DNA of 10,758 nt from CAZJYT01 sp964550325 (lineage in GTDB: Bacteria > Patescibacteriota > Minisyncoccia > Minisyncoccales > CAZJYT01): contig CAZJYT010000032.1 in the NCBI GenBank assembly GCA_964550325.1, positions 1 through 10,758 on the forward strand, read 5' to 3'. A program made the translations under genes and the position numbers. Positions 6,539 through 10,758 of this stretch are shown here, piece after piece; position 1 is the first letter of the stretch; every line of letters begins with the position of its first letter. The notes below the pieces were generated by a model. The model was not told where the DNA came from. It did not search any database and worked only from the letters and a program-made list of their open reading frames with translations.

Positions 6539-7819
6539 TTAAGACTCTCTTCTTATGATTTCACCAATTAAGTAGTTTGGTTTTGCATTAACAATCTTTA
6601 TTTTAACAAAATCTCCTAATTTTCCTTCTTTTAATATCACCGCCTTATAAGAAGGAAGTCGAGCCAAAAAGGTATCTTTTCTCTTTTCTGTAATTAAAGC
6701 CTCAAATTTTTTCAAAAGATACTTCTTATTTTCTTTTTCACAAATTTCACGAGAGATTTTGGTCAAAATTCTTGATCTTTCTTTTTTTATTTTATCTGGA
6801 AAGTCTTTTAATTTAGAAGCAGGCGCTCTTTCTCTCTTTGAGTATTTGAAGATATGCAAGATTTCAGGCTTTATTTTTTTTACTATTTTTACTGTTTCTT
6901 GGAAATCTTTTTCAGTCTCCATAGGAAAACCCAAGATGATGTCTGTTGCTAAAAGTGAGTTTTTAAATTTTTTCTTAAATTGAGAAATCAATTTTAAAAT
7001 TTCTTTTAGCTTGTAGCCTCTATTCATTGCCTTCAAAATCCTTTCTGAACCAGACTGTAAAGGGAGATGTAAAAATTTATAAATTTTTTCTGACTCCATT
7101 AATTTCAAAATCTTGGAAAAAATTCTTTTGGCAAAAAAAGGATTCATCATCCCAAATCTTACTCTAAAATTTTCCTTTATCTTTAAAATCTCATTTAATA
7201 AATCTGGCAATGAAGGCTTTCCTCTATCTAATCCATAGATTGCTAAATCCTGTGAGGTTAATTGAATCTCTTTAAAACCCAAATCCAAAGCCTTCTCAAT
7301 TTTTCTCAGAATTTCTTTTTCATCAAAACTTTTCAATTTTCCTCTGGCAAACCTTGAGACACAATAGCTACAACTTCCCAAACACCCTTCAGAAATTGGA
7401 ATTATCACAAATGCCCTATTCTTTCTTTTTTTAATTGGGAGATATTTAATCTTGCTAAAGTTTCTTTCTTTGAGAAAGATTGATTTCTTGTTTTCAAAAA
7501 TTCTCTTTACAACAATTGGTAAAGAGAGGAGATTTTTAGGTCCTAAAATTCCATCAGCGAGTTTTTTGCAGACTTTGAAAGAAATCAAAGGGAGACATCC
7601 TGCTAAAATGACTCTTTTGTTTTTCTTTTTTAATTCCCTTATCCTCTTTATAATCTTTCTCTCTGTCTTTTCCACTACTCCACAAGAATTTATCACCACA
7701 AAATCTGCCTCTTTCTCTGAACTAAATTGGTAGTTATTTTTTTCTAAAATCTCTCTTATAATTTCAGAATCTGCTTGATTTAATTTACAACCATAAGTTT
7801 CAAGATAGAATTTTTTCAT
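6539..7819 (-). CDS. mtaB: tRNA t6A37 methylthiotransferase, archaeal/CDKAL1-like (MtaB family)
   Basis: A radical SAM methylthiotransferase that adds a methylthio group to C2 of N6-threonylcarbamoyladenosine-37 in ANN-decoding tRNAs. The N-terminal UPF0004 domain begins FYLETYGCKLNQADS and provides the auxiliary cluster cysteines C11, C46 and C75. The radical SAM core has C146-x3-C150-x2-C153 in SEGCLGSCSYC, then RGKLKSF, QLTSQDLAIYG, HLPLQSGSERIL near 246-257 and NRGY. A C-terminal TRAM domain (about 362-423) should bind tRNA. The GCLGxCxYC and LTSQD...YG signatures fit the archaeal/eukaryotic e-MtaB (CDKAL1) branch better than bacterial MiaB (GCNNFCSYC-like), RimO or YqeV. The start lies 20 bases inside the macrodomain gene end. 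The methylthiolation role is well supported; the t6A target is inferred from the subgroup signature. Confidence 0.88.
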   Translation of the reverse strand: MKKFYLETYGCKLNQADSEIIREILEKNNYQFSSEKEADFVVINSCGVVEKTERKIIKRIRELKKKNKRVILAGCLPLISFKVCKKLADGILGPKNLLSLPIVVKRIFENKKSIFLKERNFSKIKYLPIKKRKNRAFVIIPISEGCLGSCSYCVSRFARGKLKSFDEKEILRKIEKALDLGFKEIQLTSQDLAIYGLDRGKPSLPDLLNEILKIKENFRVRFGMMNPFFAKRIFSKILKLMESEKIYKFLHLPLQSGSERILKAMNRGYKLKEILKLISQFKKKFKNSLLATDIILGFPMETEKDFQETVKIVKKIKPEILHIFKYSKRERAPASKLKDFPDKIKKERSRILTKISREICEKENKKYLLKKFEALITEKRKDTFLARLPSYKAVILKEGKLGDFVKIKIVNAKPNYLIGEIIRRES

Positions 7820-8345
7820 CTTGCAATATTTCCTCTAAAGAGTCTTTAAAGATTTTAAATGTCTTTTCATCAAAAAGGCAAAATATTACCTTTTTTAAAT
7901 TTGTTTTACCCTTAAGGTACTTAATAGCGGTTTTTAGCATAATTTTTGACGCTCTTTTTTTAGGAAAGCCAAAAATACCAGTGCTTATAGCGGGAAAGGC
8001 AATAGAATTTATTTTTTTCTCATCTGCTAATTTTAAAGAATTTAAAATGGCATTTTTTAGCTTTTCTTCCTCATTTCCTTCGCCCCATCTGGGACCTACT
8101 GCATGGATTACATATTTTGCTTTTAATTTTCCAGCGGTTGTAATTACTGCCTTCCCTACTTCACAATATCCAATTTTATCTGATTCCTCTTGGATTATCT
8201 TTCCTCCCTTTCTTATTATGGCTCCTGCTACTCCTCCCCCATGTTTTAAAAATTCATTGGCAGCATTCACAATGGCATCTGTTTCCATTTCTGTAATATC
8301 TCCCTTTACTAATTCCAAAATTTTATTTTTAATTGTTTTTTTCAT
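7800..8345 (-). CDS. Macrodomain protein (ADP-ribose/O-acetyl-ADP-ribose hydrolase type)
   Basis: A stand-alone macrodomain of the MacroD/YmdB/AF1521-like class, which binds ADP-ribose and commonly removes O-acetyl-ADP-ribose acetate or mono-ADP-ribose from proteins or nucleic acids. Seen here: VKGDITEMETDAIVNAAN at 13-30 (D16 contacts adenine; N30 lies near the distal ribose), the glycine loop HGGGVAGAI at 35-43, the VGKAVITTAGKLKAKYVIHAVGP block at 63-85, and the phosphate loop ISTGIFGFP at 120-128. The pattern is that of catalytically competent members, not of pure binders. Length is normal at 181 residues, cytosolic with no added domain. The start overlaps the tatD stop as ATGA, and the end overlaps the mtaB-like gene by 20 bases, so all three are probably co-translated. 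No ADP-ribosyltransferase is visible in the window, so the physiological substrate is unknown. Confidence 0.93.
   Translation of the reverse strand: MKKTIKNKILELVKGDITEMETDAIVNAANEFLKHGGGVAGAIIRKGGKIIQEESDKIGYCEVGKAVITTAGKLKAKYVIHAVGPRWGEGNEEEKLKNAILNSLKLADEKKINSIAFPAISTGIFGFPKKRASKIMLKTAIKYLKGKTNLKKVIFCLFDEKTFKIFKDSLEEILQDEKILS
7831..7836 (-). promoter_or_regulatory. Possible Shine-Dalgarno of the mtaB-like gene
   Basis: The minus strand reads AGAGGA here, 11 bases before the ATG at 7819, inside the end of the macrodomain gene. It is one of the few purine-rich, anti-16S-like sequences before any start in this window. The spacing is a little long. It supports the chosen start, which also aligns with the family N-terminus. 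Confidence 0.4.
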
Positions 8346-9172
8346 AATCTAAATAATCTTTTAGCATTTTCAAAAGTTAAAAGGGCTACTTTTTCAAAGG
8401 AGACTTTTTTAATCTCTGCAATTTTTTCAGCTACTAATTTCACAGAAAAAGGGGTATTTCTTTCTCTTTTTTGAAGAGGATGCAAATAGGGAGCGTCGGT
8501 CTCTAATAACATTCTTTCTAAAGGAGTTTTCTCTATTACTTCTGTGAGATCTCTTTTAAAAATTATCCCATTAAAACCCAAATAAAGACCCATTTTAAGA
8601 TATTTTTGGGCTTCTTCCCAGGTTCCAGTAAAGCAATGGACAACCCCAGAAAGAGAAGAGTTTCTTTTAAGATAATCAGAAAGGAGATTTATTAACTCCT
8701 GGTGGGCAAATCTACAATGAAAAATAATGGGTAATTTCATTTCCCTTCCTAATTCTAACTGGTTTAATAGAGCCATTTTTTGCTTTTCTTTAAATTCTTT
8801 CATTTTCTTTTTGCTCTTTGGATGAAAATAATAATCAAGGCCTATTTCTCCAATAGCGACAACCTTCTCATTTTTAGCCAGCTCTTTATAACCTTTGTAA
8901 TCAAAATCTTCTTCTTTTCTTTTAAATTCTATTTCTTGGGTATCGTCTTTTATTTTTACCAAGCCCGTTTCCAAATGAATTGGATGTAAGCCTATCGCAC
9001 AATAAACACCCTCTTTAAATTCTTTAGCAATCTCAATAGCTCTCTTTGAGGTTTCAAATTTAGTGCCAACATTTATCATCCAGATTCCGGCTTTTAAGCA
9101 ATCCTCAATTATTTTTCTCCAATCTCTCTTGAAAGCAGAAAAATTTAAATGACAATGGGTATCAATTAACAT
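8342..9172 (-). CDS. tatD: TatD-family metal-dependent hydrolase (DNase)
   Basis: A TIM-barrel amidohydrolase-superfamily enzyme; TatD proteins have metal-dependent 3'-5' exonuclease and endonuclease activity linked to DNA repair. Metal ligands are all recognisable: H6 and H8 in DTHCHL, E109 in AIGEIGLDYY, H152 in IIFHCRFA, H179 in VVHCFTG, and D226 in LLETDAPYLHP; AIGLHP is at 59-64. At 276 residues it is slightly longer than the usual 255-265. The excess is a charged segment at about 70-98 (DDTQEIEFKRKEEDFDYKG) between the second strand region and the Glu ligand. metG-tatD adjacency is a widely conserved bacterial arrangement, as in the Bacillus metS-yabD region, and holds here with a 10-base gap. 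AGAGA before the ATG is a weak ribosome binding site candidate. The stop overlaps the macrodomain start. Confidence 0.95.
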   Translation of the reverse strand: MLIDTHCHLNFSAFKRDWRKIIEDCLKAGIWMINVGTKFETSKRAIEIAKEFKEGVYCAIGLHPIHLETGLVKIKDDTQEIEFKRKEEDFDYKGYKELAKNEKVVAIGEIGLDYYFHPKSKKKMKEFKEKQKMALLNQLELGREMKLPIIFHCRFAHQELINLLSDYLKRNSSLSGVVHCFTGTWEEAQKYLKMGLYLGFNGIIFKRDLTEVIEKTPLERMLLETDAPYLHPLQKRERNTPFSVKLVAEKIAEIKKVSFEKVALLTFENAKRLFRL

Positions 9173-9182
9173 AAGTCTCTAT

Positions 9183-10655
9183 TTATTTCAAAGGTGGGAA
9201 TAAAATCTCTTTTTTCTTATTTTCTATTTGTTTTAAAATCTTTTCTGAGGTTTCAGGTAAAAAGGGGGAAAGCATTTTGGCAATTTCTTTCAGGGCAAAT
9301 AATAAATTTAAGAGAATATTTTTCAGTTTCTGAAGAGAGGAGTTCTTTTTTAATTCTTTAAATAGCTTCCATGGTTTAGTTTCTTCTAAGTATTTATCAC
9401 AAAAAGAAATCAATTCCCAAATTATAATTAAAGCCTCATTGAATTTAAAATTATCTAATCTCTTTTTCCATTCTTTGAAAACCCTCTCAGTTTCTTTTTT
9501 AACTTCTACCTTCTCTTCTTCAATTTCAATCTTTCCATTCTCTTTTTCAAATCTTTCTATCAAGGCTATCACTCGAGCTACTAAATTCCCTAATCCCCTT
9601 CTCAAATCTCCTTCGTATCTCCTTTTTAATTTTTCAAAAGTGAAATCTCCATCTTCCATAGAGGGAATCTCCCTTAAGAGAAAGTATCTCAAAGCACTCC
9701 TTCCATATTTTCTTACCACCTCTTCAGGTTGAACCACGTTACCCAAACTCTTTGACATCTTTTCTCCCTCAATGGTTAAATATCCATGGACAACGATTTT
9801 GTTAGGAAGTGATAAATTGGCAGAGAGTAAAAAAGCAGGCCAATAAATAGCATGGAATCTCAAAATTCCCTTTCCAATTATGTGAACCTTTTCTGTATCT
9901 CCTGACCAAAATCTTTTAAATCTTTCTCCCTCCTTCTCATATTCCAAAGCTGTAATATAATTTCCTAAAGCATCCAACCATACCCAAATTTTCTGAGAGC
10001 TATCTCCGGGAACATCAATCCCCCAACCATGTGCTCTTTTAGCTGACCTCGAAATACAGATATCTTGAAGTCCTCCCTTAATAATTTGTAAAACTTCATT
10101 TTTCCTTTTTTCTGGGATGATTTCTATCTCATTCCTCTCAATAATTTTTCTTAGTTTTTCTTGGTACCTTGATAGCCTAAAAAAATAATTTTCTTCTTTT
10201 ACCAATTGAGGCCTTGTTTTATGTTCGGGACAGAGACCATCTACTAGTTCTTCTTTTTTATAAAATTCTTCACACCCAACACAATAAAGCCCCTCATATT
10301 CTTTCTTATAAATATCTTTTTTGCAAGCTAACCACAACTTTTGGGCTCCTTTTATATGTCTTTCCTCAGTAGTCCTAATAAAATCATCAAATGAAATATT
10401 GAGGATTTCTTTTAGTTGATAAAATTTTTTGGCATTTTTATCTACCAACTCTTGAGTGGAAATTCCTTCTCTCTTTGCTGCCTGAACATTTTTTAAAGAA
10501 TTTTCATCAGTTCCAGTTAAAAAGAAAACCTCTTTTCCTAAAAATCTTTGATATCTTGCTACCACATCAGCCTGGATAATTTCTAAGGCGAAACCTAAAT
10601 GGGGAACAGAATTAACATAAGGAAGGGCGGTGGTAAGATAGAATTTTTTTCTCAT
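9183..10655 (-). CDS. metG: Methionyl-tRNA synthetase
   Basis: Class I aminoacyl-tRNA synthetase that charges tRNA-Met for initiation and elongation. The Rossmann catalytic domain begins YLTTALPYVNSVPHLGFALE; the HIGH motif is HLGF at 19-22, with Phe in place of the last His. The connective domain holds a single zinc knuckle with C125, C128, C142 and H145 (GLYCVGCEEFY ... LCPEH), as in Thermus-type enzymes. KMSKS is at 299-303, and the anticodon-binding helical bundle contains ETKPW at 425-429. The protein ends at 490 residues with no EMAP-II-like C-terminal tRNA-binding domain, so it is a short form. It is the first gene of the long operon. No Shine-Dalgarno precedes the ATG, and no T-box signature (AGGGUGG-type) is visible in the 103 bases upstream. 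Confidence 0.97.
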   Translation of the reverse strand: MRKKFYLTTALPYVNSVPHLGFALEIIQADVVARYQRFLGKEVFFLTGTDENSLKNVQAAKREGISTQELVDKNAKKFYQLKEILNISFDDFIRTTEERHIKGAQKLWLACKKDIYKKEYEGLYCVGCEEFYKKEELVDGLCPEHKTRPQLVKEENYFFRLSRYQEKLRKIIERNEIEIIPEKRKNEVLQIIKGGLQDICISRSAKRAHGWGIDVPGDSSQKIWVWLDALGNYITALEYEKEGERFKRFWSGDTEKVHIIGKGILRFHAIYWPAFLLSANLSLPNKIVVHGYLTIEGEKMSKSLGNVVQPEEVVRKYGRSALRYFLLREIPSMEDGDFTFEKLKRRYEGDLRRGLGNLVARVIALIERFEKENGKIEIEEEKVEVKKETERVFKEWKKRLDNFKFNEALIIIWELISFCDKYLEETKPWKLFKELKKNSSLQKLKNILLNLLFALKEIAKMLSPFLPETSEKILKQIENKKKEILFPPLK

Positions 10656-10700
10656 AGAATTTAATATAAATTGTATTTGCTAATCAATTTGGTAACGAAT
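10656..10700. promoter_or_regulatory. AT-rich divergent promoter region upstream of metG
   Basis: A very AT-rich gap between metG (minus) and the GC-rich element (plus). On the minus strand TACAAT (plus positions 10670-10675) is a one-mismatch -10 that would give a leader of about 8 bases for metG; TTGATT further upstream is too close to pair with it. On the plus strand TATAAA (10665-10670) and a TGC-TAATCA extended -10-like site (10678-10686) could drive transcription of the structured element. No convincing -35 is seen for any of these. A promoter for the eight-gene operon is expected here because no other gap is large enough. Confidence 0.35.
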
Positions 10701-10758
10701 TTCCTGAGGCATCTTGCCTCGGGGAGCACGGAGTCGCCTTAAGTGCTGAAAAAAGGAG
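10701..10758 (+). promoter_or_regulatory. GC-rich structured RNA element ending in a Shine-Dalgarno (candidate leader or palindromic mobile-element end)
   Basis: Bases 10706-10748 are about 63% G+C by my count (27 of 43), about double the surrounding DNA. As plus-strand RNA, UUCCUGAGGCA (10701-10711) pairs with UGCCUCGGGGA (10715-10725) around a UCU loop: 11 pairs, two of them U-G wobbles that become mismatches on the minus strand. AGCAC (10725-10729) pairs with GUGCU (10743-10747), sharing A10725 with the first stem. CCUU in its loop (10737-10740) can pair with AAGG (10753-10756) inside AAAAAAGGAG, an H-type pseudoknot that would hide the only strong Shine-Dalgarno in the window. A start codon should follow just beyond the edge. 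No known riboswitch consensus is matched. A REP-like or IS200/RAYT-type palindromic end is the main alternative. The element may continue past the window. Confidence 0.45.

Noticed and set aside
223..9172. Recoded TGA (genetic code 25 of Gracilibacteria or Absconditabacteria)
   Set aside because: TGA ends uppS, the reductase, the macrodomain gene and tatD exactly at the expected family lengths, and no gene has an in-frame TGA.
10684..10758. Open frames on both strands through the right-edge GC-rich element, as if the tail of an upstream minus-strand gene or the head of a plus-strand gene
   Set aside because: Two minus-strand frames and one plus-strand frame happen to be open over this short, stop-poor GC-rich stretch. 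None has a usable start in the window, and the dyads with strand-biased wobble pairs explain the sequence better than a peptide does. A short C-terminal fragment cannot be fully excluded.
10725..10758. Assignment to a known riboswitch class (preQ1-I, SAM-II, fluoride, guanidine, c-di-GMP)
   Set aside because: The pseudoknot topology is suggestive of preQ1-I or SAM-II, but the conserved ligand-binding bases of these classes are not evident, so no class name is claimed.
10656..10758. T-box or SAM leader for metG on the minus strand
   Set aside because: No T-box core sequence, no specifier-like structure and no SAM-I core are seen, and the gap is too short for a complete T-box with its antiterminator.
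1..10758. CRISPR arrays, tRNA or rRNA genes, prophage or toxin-antitoxin modules
   Set aside because: No regularly spaced repeats, tRNA-like cloverleaf ends, rRNA signatures, integrase, phage structural or toxin-antitoxin genes were seen; coding density by ordinary genes leaves almost no room.

Overview
This window is a dense, AT-rich stretch of bacterial chromosome. It holds eleven complete genes, one gene cut by the left edge, and one GC-rich structured element at the right edge. The most likely source is a small-genome bacterium of the Candidate Phyla Radiation (Patescibacteria), perhaps Parcubacteria-like, since ribosomal protein L9, which some other CPR lineages lack, is present. Supporting signs are compact, lysine- and glutamate-rich proteins, almost no intergenic DNA, a minimal 225-residue UppS, a variant CTP synthase N-terminus, a MetRS with HLGF in place of HIGH, and an archaeal/eukaryotic-type methylthiotransferase. 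All three stop codons end genes here, including TGA four times, so the code is standard and the TGA-recoding CPR lineages are unlikely. The phylum is inferred from protein style, not from a marker phylogeny.

Layout, right to left. A minus-strand run of eight genes covers about 10655 to 2174: metG, tatD, a macrodomain gene, an mtaB-like gene, dinB, ctpA, rplI and pyrG. No gap in it exceeds 16 bases and several junctions overlap, so it is probably one operon. It mixes translation (MetRS, tRNA t6A37 methylthiolation, L9), nucleic-acid maintenance (TatD, Pol IV), ADP-ribose chemistry (macrodomain), envelope proteolysis (CtpA) and CTP supply (PyrG). rpmA (L27) is the only plus-strand gene. It runs tail-to-tail into pyrG with a 14-base overlap and stands apart from its usual partners rplU and obg.

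Left of rpmA, across the one divergent intergenic gap (1836-1914), is a second minus-strand operon. It encodes a geranylgeranyl-reductase-family flavoprotein, undecaprenyl diphosphate synthase, and the N-terminus of an MFS transporter, with each junction an ATGA overlap. The pairing suggests a polyprenyl carrier that is made and then partly saturated. The divergent gap carries a perfect 8-bp inverted repeat lying over candidate -10 elements of both strands, a good operator candidate.

The right end (10656-10758) is noncoding as far as can be seen. Its last 60 bases are strikingly GC-rich for this genome and fold, as plus-strand RNA, into a long hairpin, a second hairpin and a possible pseudoknot that would sequester a strong Shine-Dalgarno sequence at the very edge. 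It is either a regulatory leader of a plus-strand gene just outside the window or a palindromic mobile-element end or REP-like unit. This is the best candidate in the window for something undescribed.
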